Notes under the pieces: generated by a model
What the model was told of the DNA's origin: nothing
The model's database searches: none
What the model saw: only the letters and a program-made list of their open reading frames with translations
Program-made: the position numbers and the translations under genes
In this document: piece by piece, positions 1 through 7,922 of the stretch
Position numbering within the stretch: the stretch's first letter is position 1
How the letters are laid out: every line of letters starts with the position of its first letter
DNA from: Lachnospiraceae bacterium
GTDB taxonomy: Bacteria > Bacillota > Clostridia > Lachnospirales > Lachnospiraceae
NCBI GenBank assembly: GCA_024403335.1
Contig: JAKSSA010000020.1
Location: forward strand, 1-38,727
DNA: 38,727 nt
Direction: 5' to 3'

Positions 1-2
1 TT

Positions 3-1082
3 TTAATCGAAGATTTTGGTCGATTCAAAAATGACAGAAGGAATAATTGAATTTAAGCGTTCCCTCTTCCTTCTTGTATATACTTCTTCAAACATTTCAC
101 AAAATTCTCTTCCATGCTTTGTGAAAAAAGCACTCGTTTCATCTTCGCAAATTGATACATCAAAATAATAATCAAAGCCTTCAAGACCATAAAGCACCTT
201 CATTGCATCATAATAACCGAGTTCAATATTTTCGCGTATCTTCGAATTTTCAAATTCGATTACTCCCCCTATCTTACCACGAGGCTCAATTATAATAGGC
301 GGTTCCACATAATTTGCCTTCCTTATTACGCCACTGCTTGGCAAACGAATTGAAATAATATTTTCATATCCTCTTTCAAGAAGTACATTATCAGGTCTTA
401 CATTGACATACCCACCATCAATATAATTTTCCCCATTAAGCTTCTGATTTTTAAAAACAGGCAAGTTAGAACTTGCGAGTAAATAATCTACTAACTCTTC
501 CTCTTTTAATTCTCTGTTTGAAACATTCTTTTCGTATCCCATCAAACCCGGTTTAGTTCCTGCAGTATCCTGATGTTTTTCCCAATATGGCATACAAATA
601 ACTGTTATAAATTCAATATCCGAATCAATTACCTTCTGTGGATCTATATACTTCTCAATCATTTTTCTTAATGGAGTAGTATCAAATCCCTTATTTGCCA
701 GAATATCCTTCCCCTGTTCATAAATATCCTTGCTTTGTCCTAAAATTTCCTTACCATATGCAATAGCATCTTTAATTTCATTCTTACCTTTACTTTTTAT
801 AATCTGAAGTTGCTTTTTGTTCATAACCTCTGACATAAGCTTATCATCAACTTCAATAACATTTGAATAACTTAATTCCTGCCAGATGCCTACTGCTTTT
901 TCCAAATCTCCCATTGCAACCAAGGCACCATTTAATGCGCCTACACTTGTACCTGCAACAGCTTTAATTTTAAAACCTGCTTCTTTTATAGCCTTCCATG
1001 CACCAATCTGATAAGCGCCTCTTGCACCTCCGCCCATCAATGAAAGTGCATATTCTTTATTTATATCAAACTGAAGTTCCAT
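3..1082 (-). CDS. Patatin-like phospholipase
   Basis: Predicted serine acyl hydrolase of the bacterial patatin (RssA-like) family, acting on lipid acyl esters; the natural substrate cannot be read from sequence. The 359-residue protein carries the oxyanion-hole motif GGGARG at residues 17-22, the nucleophile elbow GTSVG at 44-48 (Ser46) and the DGG motif at 222-224 (Asp222), so the Ser-Asp dyad is intact. There is no signal peptide or membrane helix, so it is probably cytoplasmic. A charged, helix-prone insert lies around residues 80-135. The ATG follows the stop of the upstream 76-codon gene by 6 nt, so the two are co-transcribed. The stop codon is at the very edge of the window, so the gene is complete. 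Confidence 0.93.
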   Translation of the reverse strand: MELQFDINKEYALSLMGGGARGAYQIGAWKAIKEAGFKIKAVAGTSVGALNGALVAMGDLEKAVGIWQELSYSNVIEVDDKLMSEVMNKKQLQIIKSKGKNEIKDAIAYGKEILGQSKDIYEQGKDILANKGFDTTPLRKMIEKYIDPQKVIDSDIEFITVICMPYWEKHQDTAGTKPGLMGYEKNVSNRELKEEELVDYLLASSNLPVFKNQKLNGENYIDGGYVNVRPDNVLLERGYENIISIRLPSSGVIRKANYVEPPIIIEPRGKIGGVIEFENSKIRENIELGYYDAMKVLYGLEGFDYYFDVSICEDETSAFFTKHGREFCEMFEEVYTRRKRERLNSIIPSVIFESTKIFD

Positions 1083-1088
1083 AACAGC

Positions 1089-1319
1089 CTACCTTTGCTG
1101 CATATTCTTTATGCTTTCAAATAATTCCAGATCACTTTTTGTTATTTTAATACTTGATTCTATTTTTTCTCCATCAAAAGAAGTAACTATTATTTCAACA
1201 ACACTGCCTTCCTTTATGCCCTTGTTGGTTAAGGCCTTCAAAAATGCCGGAAATTTCGGATGATTATTCTTAAACTGATTCCATGCCATCGCAAATTTCA
1301 TTGTACTGTTCATATCCAT
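1089..1319 (-). CDS. Small conserved-type hypothetical protein
   Basis: I do not recognise this 76-residue protein. It is soluble with no signal peptide: a basic N-terminal half containing a KNNHPKFPAFLKAL helix, then a strand-rich stretch (SVVEIIVTSFDGEKIESSIKI) and a final acidic helix. It has a good ribosome binding site (AGGTGAT upstream of ATG), its own promoter and a tight 6-nt junction with the patatin gene, all of which argue that it is real. A role linked to the lipase is only an inference from the shared transcript. Confidence 0.75.
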   Translation of the reverse strand: MDMNSTMKFAMAWNQFKNNHPKFPAFLKALTNKGIKEGSVVEIIVTSFDGEKIESSIKITKSDLELFESIKNMQQR

Positions 1320-1378
1320 AATATCACCTGCTTCACTAAATTCTTTTTTCTGATTTTGGAATATCTGATTCCTCTTCT

Positions 1379-1407
1379 ATTTTACCACAAATTGACTTAT
1401 TTGTCAC
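1379..1407 (-). promoter_or_regulatory. Sigma-A-type promoter for the 76-aa gene and patatin
   Basis: On the minus strand a -35 element GTGACA (part of TTGTGACA) and a -10 element TAAAAT are separated by 17 bp, about 60 bp upstream of the small gene and downstream of the SPFH terminator. Called by eye; no transcript data. Confidence 0.6.
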
Positions 1408-1449
1408 AAATACACTTAAAGAGCATATAAAAATTCGATTAAAAATAAA

Positions 1450-1469
1450 CGGGCAGATTTCTCTGCCCG
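1450..1469 (-). terminator. Rho-independent terminator after the SPFH gene
   Basis: Minus-strand hairpin with the perfect 8-bp stem CGGGCAGA/TCTGCCCG, a GAAA tetraloop and the T-rich tail TTTATTTTT. It ends the nfeD-SPFH transcript. Confidence 0.92.
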
Positions 1470-1504
1470 AATACATTACTTGTAAATCGTTTTCAAAAAT
1501 CGGC

Positions 1505-1590
1505 CGTATTTAACCGGTTATTTTATGATGACTATTTAACTGACTATTTTTGATTACCGTTTATCCGATTATTTTACGCCGATTATTTTT
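1505..1590 (-). repeat. Degenerate tandem repeat directly after the SPFH stop codon
   Basis: About three imperfect copies of a roughly 25-bp unit with the minus-strand core AAAATARYCGGTTAAA, running from the SPFH stop codon towards its terminator. In the SPFH reading frame the region holds further stops (TAA, TAA, TAG, TAG, TAA). Copies are diverged, so the unit boundaries are approximate. Confidence 0.5.
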
Positions 1591-2515
1591 CAGAACCAAC
1601 TTCAGTTACGCTCTTAACCAAACCTGCAATACCCTGAATTTCACTAGGGATAATAATCTTTGTTGCCTGACCATCAGCTGCCTTAGCAAATGCTTCAAGG
1701 CTCTTAAGAGTTATAACCTTATCTGTAGGTGCTGCTTCATTAAGGAATCTGATACCATCTGCATTAGCCTGCATAACCTTCAAAATAGCTGCTGCCTGAC
1801 CTTCTGCTTCTTTGATTGTAGCTTCCTTCTGAGCTTCAGCGCGAAGAATCTGTGCTGCCTTCTCTGCTTCTGCTTCCAAAATAGCCTGTTCCTTACGACC
1901 TTCTGCAACAAGGACTGTTGACTTCTTCTCACCTTCTGCACGAAGAATTGATTCTCTTCTTTCACGTTCTGCCTTCATCTGCTTTTCCATCGCATCCTGA
2001 ATAGCTGCAGGAGGCATAATGTTCTTAAGTTCTACTCTGTTTACCTTGATACCCCAAGGGTCTGTTGCAAGATCAAGGCTTGCTCTCATCTTTGTGTTAA
2101 TTGTTTCACGGCTTGTAAGTGTCTGGTCAAGTTCAAGCTCACCGATAATGTTACGAAGTGTTGTAGCTGTAAGATTTTCAATTGCAAGAATAGGATTCTG
2201 TACGCCATAAGTATAAAGCTTAGGGTCAGTAATCTGATAGAAAACAACAGTATCAATTCTCATTGTTACATTATCCTTTGTGATAACCGGCTGAGGAGGG
2301 AAATCCGCAACCTGTTCCTTCAAAAGAATTCTCTTTGAAATTCTGTCGATAATAGGCATCTTAAAGTGCATACCTACACTCCAGGTGGTAAGATATCCAC
2401 CAAGTCTCTCTACTACGAACGCATTTGCCTGGGGAACAATTTTAATACATGAAACCAAAATTCCCACAACTACGACTAATAACGCTACTATAATAACCCA
2501 TTCAAAATGATCCAT
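1583..2515 (-). CDS. SPFH/band-7 (stomatin-like, paraslipin) membrane protein
   Basis: Membrane-anchored scaffold of the stomatin/prohibitin/flotillin/HflK superfamily, of the paraslipin/QmcA type. These oligomerise on the inner leaflet and organise membrane microdomains or protease access. The 310-residue protein has one N-terminal transmembrane helix (about residues 7-25), then the SPFH domain with the typical segments VVERLGGY, KDNVTMRIDTVV and DPWGIKVNRVELKNI, followed by an Ala/Glu/Lys-rich coiled coil (about 175-250) containing repeated AEGE/EAEAEKAAQ segments. The start has GGGAGGA about 8 nt upstream. It follows the nfeD gene by 32 nt, and SPFH and NfeD partners are commonly encoded together. 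Confidence 0.95.
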   Translation of the reverse strand: MDHFEWVIIVALLVVVVGILVSCIKIVPQANAFVVERLGGYLTTWSVGMHFKMPIIDRISKRILLKEQVADFPPQPVITKDNVTMRIDTVVFYQITDPKLYTYGVQNPILAIENLTATTLRNIIGELELDQTLTSRETINTKMRASLDLATDPWGIKVNRVELKNIMPPAAIQDAMEKQMKAERERRESILRAEGEKKSTVLVAEGRKEQAILEAEAEKAAQILRAEAQKEATIKEAEGQAAAILKVMQANADGIRFLNEAAPTDKVITLKSLEAFAKAADGQATKIIIPSEIQGIAGLVKSVTEVGSEK

Positions 2516-2547
2516 AAATAAATCCTCCCATTGATTTTTAATAATGT

Positions 2548-3006
2548 TTACTTATCTGCCTCTATGCCGGTTTCATCAGCCTTTACGACGATAAGTTTTA
2601 CGCCCTGTACGCTCTTTATTACGACTTTGGTGCCTTCCTCGATAACTTCATTGTTCAATGCTCTTGCCATCCAGACATTACCAAGTATAGAAACTTCTCC
2701 TTTTTCATTAAAATTATCAATCGTAGAGGTAACTCTTGCATACTGTCCGATAATGCTTTCAACATTTGTCTTTACTCGCTTGCCGTTTATATATTTCGTT
2801 ACAAGCGGCTTTGTAAATATCAACAGCAAAGCAGATACTACTGCGAATACAACAATTTGAATAGCCAGATTATCTGTAATCAATGCCACTATTCCCGCAC
2901 ATAAAGCACCTGCTGCAAACCATATTGTCGCAAGACCAAATGTTGCAAGTTCAATCACAAGAAATACTGCAAAGGCTGCAAACCAAAAAATAACAAGCTT
3001 ATCCAT
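2548..3006 (-). CDS. NfeD family membrane protein
   Basis: Short NfeD-type protein (152 aa), a partner of SPFH proteins. The N-terminal half is almost entirely hydrophobic with about three to four predicted helices (residues 4-67); the C-terminal half (about 85-150) is a small beta-rich, OB-like soluble domain that includes GEVSILGNVWMARA and a final strand pair ending in VVKADE. It lacks the N-terminal ClpP-like protease domain of long NfeD proteins. The ribosome binding site AAGGAGAG is 4 nt upstream of the ATG. It is the first gene of the nfeD-SPFH transcript. Confidence 0.93.
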   Translation of the reverse strand: MDKLVIFWFAAFAVFLVIELATFGLATIWFAAGALCAGIVALITDNLAIQIVVFAVVSALLLIFTKPLVTKYINGKRVKTNVESIIGQYARVTSTIDNFNEKGEVSILGNVWMARALNNEVIEEGTKVVIKSVQGVKLIVVKADETGIEADK

Positions 3007-3072
3007 GTTCTCTCCTTCCTTTCTTTCTCCAAAAATACCTTCGCAAAACGCTTTTCATGTCTTACGTATTGC

Positions 3073-3101
3073 ATTTTAGTTTAAGAAAAAAACTAATTCA
3101 A
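3073..3101 (-). promoter_or_regulatory. Promoter for nfeD-SPFH
   Basis: Minus-strand TTGAAT (-35) and TAAAAT (-10) with a 17-bp spacer, about 70 bp upstream of the NfeD start and downstream of the PilZ terminator. Confidence 0.7.
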
Positions 3102-3158
3102 GCACTTTAGATTTTCTTAATAATTTGTTTTATTTTTCTTTATCGTAAAACAAAATAA

Positions 3159-3178
3159 AGGAACGCTAATACGTTCCT
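3159..3178 (-). terminator. Rho-independent terminator of the cheY-pilZ transcript
   Basis: Minus-strand 7-bp stem AGGAACG/CGTTCCT with a 6-nt loop (TATTAG), followed by TTATTTTGTTTT. It lies immediately after the 9-bp tandem repeat. Confidence 0.85.
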
Positions 3179-3234
3179 CATCTATTTTATCTATTTTATC
3201 TATTTTATCCATTTTATCTATCTCATCTGTTTTA
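3178..3234 (-). repeat. 9-bp tandem repeat carrying seven in-frame stop codons
   Basis: About six copies of the 9-bp unit AGATAAAAT (minus strand), beginning with the PilZ stop codon. Because the unit is a multiple of three, the stop recurs in frame every 9 nt: TAA, TGA, TAA, TAA, TAA, TAA, TGA at 3232, 3223, 3214, 3205, 3196, 3187 and 3178 (lowest base of each). The last stop touches the stem of the terminator. Confidence 0.95.
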
Positions 3235-3936
3235 TCTTTTTGCTCTACTCGCCCCAACTTTTGAATTTCTGTAAACAATTTCTTCTGCCCCTGGTTTTGA
3301 AACAGCTCCTGTCAACCTGCCTCTTTGTTTTTCCTGCTGATATTTCATAAGCCAGGTAGACAAATACTGATTCTTATCATTGAACCTGCAGCCATATAAT
3401 GTGCTTTCGTTTTCAAGCTCAACCTTTCTTACAATTGAAGCAGTAATTGGAATATACTTTCCTTTTCCGAGAGCAATGCTGCATCTTACTACTCTTGTCA
3501 AATCGAATTCTTCTTCTGAAACAAATGCAAAGCCTGTCTCAGAAATATCTTTAATTAAAGCTTTAAAGCTTTTAGGTCCCTCAGAAGTAAAATAAGTTAA
3601 GTCCATTTCTTCTCCTACATATACCCTAAAAGCTCCCCTTCGGTTAACACTTTCACTTGTTCCACTAAGTTTGCAAAGATGATAAATATTGTTCTCATAT
3701 TTTACAGGTTTAATTCTTATATCCTTCCAAACCTGCAACTTACCTCCCTCTGCATAGTAAAAGCTCACCATCAGATTTTCAGGAAAACCAACCGGTTTTT
3801 CCTCTTTCATTATTGGCATCACAAGAACGGCATCCTGAATAATGTTTACAACTTCAGTCTGAAAATTCATTTTCATTGAACCATTTGATGCCTCTATTTC
3901 AACATTATGCCCTTTTTGAATATCTTCAATCTGCAT
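3232..3936 (-). CDS. PilZ domain protein with YcgR-like N-terminal domain (c-di-GMP effector)
   Basis: Predicted cyclic-di-GMP receptor of the YcgR flagellar-brake type. Of 234 residues, about 1-90 form the beta-rich YcgR/PilZN-like domain and about 95-215 the PilZ domain. Both ligand motifs are intact: RGAFR (residues 100-104, RxxxR) and DISETG (130-135, DxSxxG). The tail of about 20 residues is basic and probably disordered. It starts 3 nt after the stop of the CheY-like gene, inside which its weak ribosome binding site lies, so translation is probably coupled. By family knowledge it should slow or retune flagellar motility when c-di-GMP is high; no flagellar gene is visible here to confirm this. 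Confidence 0.92.
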   Translation of the reverse strand: MQIEDIQKGHNVEIEASNGSMKMNFQTEVVNIIQDAVLVMPIMKEEKPVGFPENLMVSFYYAEGGKLQVWKDIRIKPVKYENNIYHLCKLSGTSESVNRRGAFRVYVGEEMDLTYFTSEGPKSFKALIKDISETGFAFVSEEEFDLTRVVRCSIALGKGKYIPITASIVRKVELENESTLYGCRFNDKNQYLSTWLMKYQQEKQRGRLTGAVSKPGAEEIVYRNSKVGASRAKR

Positions 3937-3939
3937 ATT

Positions 3940-4302
3940 TTAACCTAATAACTTTGCCAATGATTTCTTTATATCATCTTCCTTATAAGGTTTTACTATA
4001 AAATCCTTCATTCCTGACTGCATTGCTTGAAGCACCATAGCTTCATGTCCCATTGAAGTAACCGCAACTATCAATGCGTCTGGATGTTCCTTACGAATAG
4101 CCTGAGTTGCTGCAATACCATTCATCTCAGGCATTGTAATATCCATGAATACAAGGTCAGGTCTGTAAATATTATACTGTTCAACTGCTTCAAGGCCATT
4201 TTTAGGGTCTCCGACAGTTTCATATCCACATTTTTCAACGATCATGCGCAATGACATTCTGATAAATGCCGCATCATCGCATACCATTACTCTCTTTCCC
4301 AT
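3940..4302 (-). CDS. Single-domain CheY-like response regulator
   Basis: Stand-alone receiver domain of 120 residues, with no output domain, as in CheY. It has the acidic pair Asp9/Asp10, phospho-acceptor Asp54 (FMDITMPEM), the switch Thr82 (VAVTSMG) and Lys104 (VKPYK). The start is fixed by AAGGAGG 6 nt upstream. It is followed at 3 nt by the PilZ protein, which pairs a phospho-signal with a c-di-GMP effector in one transcript. No kinase is adjacent. A role in motor control is inferred from the partner and from the CheW gene elsewhere in the window. Confidence 0.93.
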   Translation of the reverse strand: MGKRVMVCDDAAFIRMSLRMIVEKCGYETVGDPKNGLEAVEQYNIYRPDLVFMDITMPEMNGIAATQAIRKEHPDALIVAVTSMGHEAMVLQAMQSGMKDFIVKPYKEDDIKKSLAKLLG

Positions 4303-4362
4303 GTGCGCCTCCTTATATCAAATCTGCGCTTTTCATAGTGCTTATATATACACCACAAAAAT

Positions 4363-4392
4363 ATTATAACTCATAATATATCTTTTATGCAA
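4363..4392 (-). promoter_or_regulatory. Promoter for cheY-pilZ
   Basis: Minus-strand TTGCAT (-35) and a perfect TATAAT (-10) with an 18-bp spacer, about 60 bp upstream of the start codon. Confidence 0.72.
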
Positions 4393-4498
4393 GCACTATC
4401 TGACTTCACTGAATGTGAAAAATGTTAAAATAAACACATTTTTCTATATTTATATTGTAAATTATAAAAAAGAACATCGCAAATTAAAATTAAGTTAT

Positions 4499-4577
4499 AA
4501 AAAATCCTGTATTAATGCCCAATACTTCTTTTCACCATTTATCAACTAAAGAAGACATTTCACAAAAATACAGGATT
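4499..4577 (-). terminator. Long-loop hairpin with T-run after glyA (terminator or small structured RNA)
   Basis: A perfect 11-bp inverted repeat AATCCTGTATT/AATACAGGATT (4567-4577 and 4503-4513) encloses a 53-nt loop, and the minus-strand 3' arm runs into TTTTTT. Inside is a second 7-bp helix CTTCTTT/AAAGAAG. A competing short helix GTATT/AATAC would use part of the 3' arm. It can serve as the glyA terminator, but the layout is larger than a standard terminator. Confidence 0.65.
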
Positions 4578-4676
4578 CGCAAATTCATAAATTCAATTAA
4601 AACTTTTATAAATCCAAAGAATTAATCTTTCGTTAAAGCTTAATATAAAGGAAAGTAACTGCCATATAAGCTTAAA

Positions 4677-5915
4677 TTAGTATAACGGATATTTATCTGT
4701 AAGACTCTTAACCATCGCCTTAACTTCATCTGCTGCTGCATCTTTTTTCTCAACAGCAAGGGTAATAGCATCTGCTACTACCTTCATATCCTCTTCTACA
4801 AAACCACGAGAGGTAACAGCAGCGCCACCAAGTCTTATTCCACTTGTAACATTTGGTGAAGCAGGATCGTTAGGAATTGAGTTTTTATTGCAAGTAATAT
4901 TAACTGCATCAAGAAGATGCTCAGTTTCTTTACCTGTAACATTCTTGCTTCTCAAATCAACAAGCATTAAATGATTATCAGTACCACCTGAAACCAAATC
5001 AAAACCATTTTCAATGAGTCTGTCACCCAAAACCTTGGTATTTTTAACCACCTGTGAAGCATATTCTTTGAAAGAAGGCTCAAGTGCTTCCTTAAAGCAT
5101 ACTGCCTTGGCTGCTATTACATGCATCAAAGGGCCACCCTGAATTCCAGGGAATAATGCCTTATTAAGCTTATGCTCTGTAGCAAATTCTTCTGTTGAAA
5201 GAATAAGTCCGCCACGAGGCCCCCTTAAGGTTTTATGCGTTGTAGAAGTAACTACGTGAGCATAAGGTACAGGTGAAGGATGTACCCCACCGGCTACCAA
5301 GCCCGCAATATGAGCCATGTCAACCATAAGATATGCGCCAACCTCATCAGCAATTTCTCTAAAACGCTTAAAATCAATAATTCTCGGATATGCACTTGCA
5401 CCTGCAAGAATCATTTTAGGCCTGCATTCCTTGGCAATTTTTAACACTTCATCATAATCAATATAGCCCTCATCATTAACCCCGTAAGGAACTACATTAA
5501 AGTAAGTACCTGAAAAATTAACCGGGCTTCCATGTGAAAGATGTCCACCATGTGCAAGGTTCATGCCCATGAAGGTATCACCAGGCTTAAGAAGACTGAA
5601 GAAAACGGTCATATTTGCCTGTGCTCCTGAATGGGGCTGAACATTGGCGTAGGTACTTCCAAAAAGCTTGTTTACTCTGTCAATTGCAAGTTTTTCTGCG
5701 ATGTCAACAAACTCGCATCCACCATAATAACGCTTTCCGGGATAGCCTTCTGCATACTTGTTTGTAAGGCAGCTTCCCATAGCTTCCATTACAGCAGGAC
5801 TTACCAGGTTTTCAGAAGCGATTAATTCGATATGGCTTCGCTGTCTGCCAAGTTCAAGCTCAATGCCATTTAAAAGTTCAGGATCTGTTGCTCTTAAAGC
5901 TTCAAAATTATTCAT
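4677..5915 (-). CDS. glyA: Serine hydroxymethyltransferase
   Basis: PLP-dependent enzyme that interconverts serine and glycine while charging tetrahydrofolate with a one-carbon unit; cytoplasmic. The 412-residue length is normal. Family signatures are present: [13 protein letters not shown] near the N-terminus, the PLP-binding segment [14 protein letters not shown], the catalytic-lysine motif [14 protein letters not shown] (Lys near residue 228), and [11 protein letters not shown] and [14 protein letters not shown] in the C-terminal domain. AAGGA lies about 9 nt before the ATG. It appears monocistronic, with its own promoter and a hairpin about 100 nt downstream. Confidence 0.98.
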   Translation of the reverse strand: MNNFEALRATDPELLNGIELELGRQRSHIELIASENLVSPAVMEAMGSCLTNKYAEGYPGKRYYGGCEFVDIAEKLAIDRVNKLFGSTYANVQPHSGAQANMTVFFSLLKPGDTFMGMNLAHGGHLSHGSPVNFSGTYFNVVPYGVNDEGYIDYDEVLKIAKECRPKMILAGASAYPRIIDFKRFREIADEVGAYLMVDMAHIAGLVAGGVHPSPVPYAHVVTSTTHKTLRGPRGGLILSTEEFATEHKLNKALFPGIQGGPLMHVIAAKAVCFKEALEPSFKEYASQVVKNTKVLGDRLIENGFDLVSGGTDNHLMLVDLRSKNVTGKETEHLLDAVNITCNKNSIPNDPASPNVTSGIRLGGAAVTSRGFVEEDMKVVADAITLAVEKKDAAADEVKAMVKSLTDKYPLY

Positions 5916-5956
5916 ACTGCTTTCCTTTCTTTTCCGAGGAAATTAACATTTCTTTC

Positions 5957-5984
5957 ATTATACTACTTTAAAGCAAAAAAGCAA
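5957..5984 (-). promoter_or_regulatory. Promoter for glyA
   Basis: Minus-strand TTGCTT (-35) and TATAAT (-10) separated by 16 bp, about 40 bp upstream of the glyA start codon. Confidence 0.65.
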
Positions 5985-6080
5985 TTATAAGTTATTCATT
6001 TCAATTATCAAATTTTCTTATATATTAACAGCAGCTTTCGCATATCATTTATGTTCTAAATAAATAGCTTGCGTTATCAA

Positions 6081-6134
6081 TATATTAACTTATGCTCTAA
6101 TATATTAACTTTTGTCTTATTAACTTATGCTCTC
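6081..6134 (-). repeat. Tandem repeat spanning the recJ stop codon
   Basis: Three imperfect copies of a 17-20-bp unit (minus-strand core AGAGCATAAGTTAATA). The first copy contains the last recJ codons and the stop, so stop codons recur downstream in the recJ frame (TAA, TAA, then TAA and TAA further on). Confidence 0.75.
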
Positions 6135-7922
6135 AAGAATACACTGTACCTTTTCCACACCATTATAGCAATTGTACTGTGGCACATAAGCAATGGATAT
6201 TTTATCTCCTGTTGTTTTTCCTTCAAGCATCCTGTTTACCGACACTTGTCCAAATTTCTCATTTAAATATTTGAGCACTTCTGATGCTTCCTTAAATAAA
6301 GAAGCGTCATATGTCTTACCAAAAGAGTTTTGTAATCTAAATCTTAAATAATTATTATTCTTTCCAATATAGCGGATACCTTTTATCAAACAATCCCTTT
6401 CAGCGAAGATTACTTTTTCATTTCCCTTTCCAAAAGGTTCAAGCATGGCAAGCTCCAAAACATCCTTTACACCTACTCTGTCAAAGGGAAGAACTCCATC
6501 AATTACTATCTTCTTTTTGAAATCCTCTTCCTTTAAGTTTGCCTTTTCATTCAAAGCTTCTGTAAATTCCTCAAGCTTGTCGCTATTAATTGAAACACCC
6601 GCAGCCATAGGATGCCCGCCAAATCTTATCATCAAATCGCTTACTTTTGTTAATTCCTCATACAAAGAATATGCCGTAATAGATCTTGCAGAACCTTTCA
6701 AAATATCATTTCCCGTAAAAACAAAGCTTGGTCTTTGATACTTTTCCCGTATTCTTCCTGCTAATATACCTGCTAAGCTTTCATGGCACTTAGTCATATA
6801 AACTACTATGATATCATCAAGCTTACCTTTTTCTGACGCTTTCTTCTCAATCAGTTCTACTGCTTGTGCCAAAGCATCAATAGTCATGTCCTTCCTGACT
6901 GCATTAAGCTCAATCAGCTTCTGGGCCTTTTCAACAGCGCTGTCATAATTTTCCTCTTCAAGCAGTTCAAGTGACAAATCAGCACTTTCTAATCTTCCGG
7001 TAGCATTAATACAAGGCCCCAGAACATGACCTATGGAGTAACAACTTAATTTAGGCATCGTCTCCCCGTCTTCAGTTTTCAAAGCCGTCTTAATTAATGC
7101 CTTTAAGCCTGTGTTTTCTTCTCCGTTTTTATTATATTCGTCCATTGCGAGACGATAAATCATTCTGTTTTCATCTTCCAATGGCATAACATCGCAAACC
7201 GTTGCAAGACTTAGCATAAGTAAATCTTTTTCCTTGTCAAGTTTTTCCTCAAAACTTTTATAAAGGCATTCGATTACCTTATAAGCAGTCAGCGCGCCGC
7301 ACATATGCTTATTCGGACATTTATCTGCTTCAAGATTCTGATTAACCACAATGTCAGCCACAGGAATTTCATCCTGCAATTTCCCATCAATCAAAGTTCT
7401 TTTAACCTCATGATGATCGGTAATAATTACACTAAGATTACATTCCTTCGCATATGCTACAGCCTCAAATGCACTTATACCATTGTCACAGGTTATTATA
7501 GTGTCAGTTCCAAGTTCTATGGCTTCATTAATCATTTCCTTATTAATTCCATAGCCATCTAACACTCTGTGTGGAATTCTTGAATAAATTTTAGCACCAT
7601 ATCTCTTAGCAAAACGATTAAGATGTTTTTTCAAAAGATAAGTTGAGGTTATACCATCAACATCATAATCTCCTATTATCGAAATCGTTTTGCCATTGAT
7701 AATTTTTTCTTTTAACAAAAGAGCTGCTTCAAAAGCATTGTATAAAAGACTGCCATCATACAAATCATTAATTGATGGATAAAGATATTTTCGGGCTTTG
7801 TCAGGTGTATCCATTCCTCTGTTTACCAATGTTCTTGCCATAATATAACCTATGCCAAGTTCATTAATCAGTGAAGCTTCATCACCAACAACATTTTTCA
7901 AAGTCCAATTTTCATTATTCAT
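6120..7922 (-). CDS. recJ: Single-stranded-DNA-specific exonuclease RecJ
   Basis: 5'-3' single-strand DNA exonuclease of the DHH superfamily, used in RecF-type recombination and repair. Metal-binding motifs are in order: IIGDYDVDGITS (about 83-93), CDNG (145-148), DHH (169-171), a GHVLGPCINATGRL segment near the centre, and the DHHA1 motif RFGGHPMAAG. The C-terminal third is OB-like. The length of 600 residues is typical. The ATG lies inside the end of the DUF4349 lipoprotein gene (8-nt overlap), so the two are one transcript, probably with coupled translation. Confidence 0.97.
   Translation of the reverse strand: MNNENWTLKNVVGDEASLINELGIGYIMARTLVNRGMDTPDKARKYLYPSINDLYDGSLLYNAFEAALLLKEKIINGKTISIIGDYDVDGITSTYLLKKHLNRFAKRYGAKIYSRIPHRVLDGYGINKEMINEAIELGTDTIITCDNGISAFEAVAYAKECNLSVIITDHHEVKRTLIDGKLQDEIPVADIVVNQNLEADKCPNKHMCGALTAYKVIECLYKSFEEKLDKEKDLLMLSLATVCDVMPLEDENRMIYRLAMDEYNKNGEENTGLKALIKTALKTEDGETMPKLSCYSIGHVLGPCINATGRLESADLSLELLEEENYDSAVEKAQKLIELNAVRKDMTIDALAQAVELIEKKASEKGKLDDIIVVYMTKCHESLAGILAGRIREKYQRPSFVFTGNDILKGSARSITAYSLYEELTKVSDLMIRFGGHPMAAGVSINSDKLEEFTEALNEKANLKEEDFKKKIVIDGVLPFDRVGVKDVLELAMLEPFGKGNEKVIFAERDCLIKGIRYIGKNNNYLRFRLQNSFGKTYDASLFKEASEVLKYLNEKFGQVSVNRMLEGKTTGDKISIAYVPQYNCYNGVEKVQCILESIS

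Larger units (their letters stand above)
4303..4676. other. 374-nt gap between glyA and the cheY-like gene
   Basis: No convincing gene here. The half next to the cheY-like gene holds its promoter. The half next to glyA holds the long-loop hairpin at 4499-4577 and a loose inverted repeat (TAAGCTTATAT against ATATTAAGCTTTA, about 4634-4674) just after the glyA stop codon, which has no T-run. Confidence 0.7.

Noticed and set aside
1550-1921. Plus-strand ORF opposite the SPFH gene
   Set aside because: Antisense shadow of the Ala/Glu/Lys-rich coiled coil; Cys/Leu/Phe-rich translation with no family resemblance.
4499-4577. Miniature inverted-repeat transposable element
   Set aside because: The inverted arms end in a T-run on the transcribed strand and no target-site duplication is seen; a terminator or RNA is simpler, though not proven.
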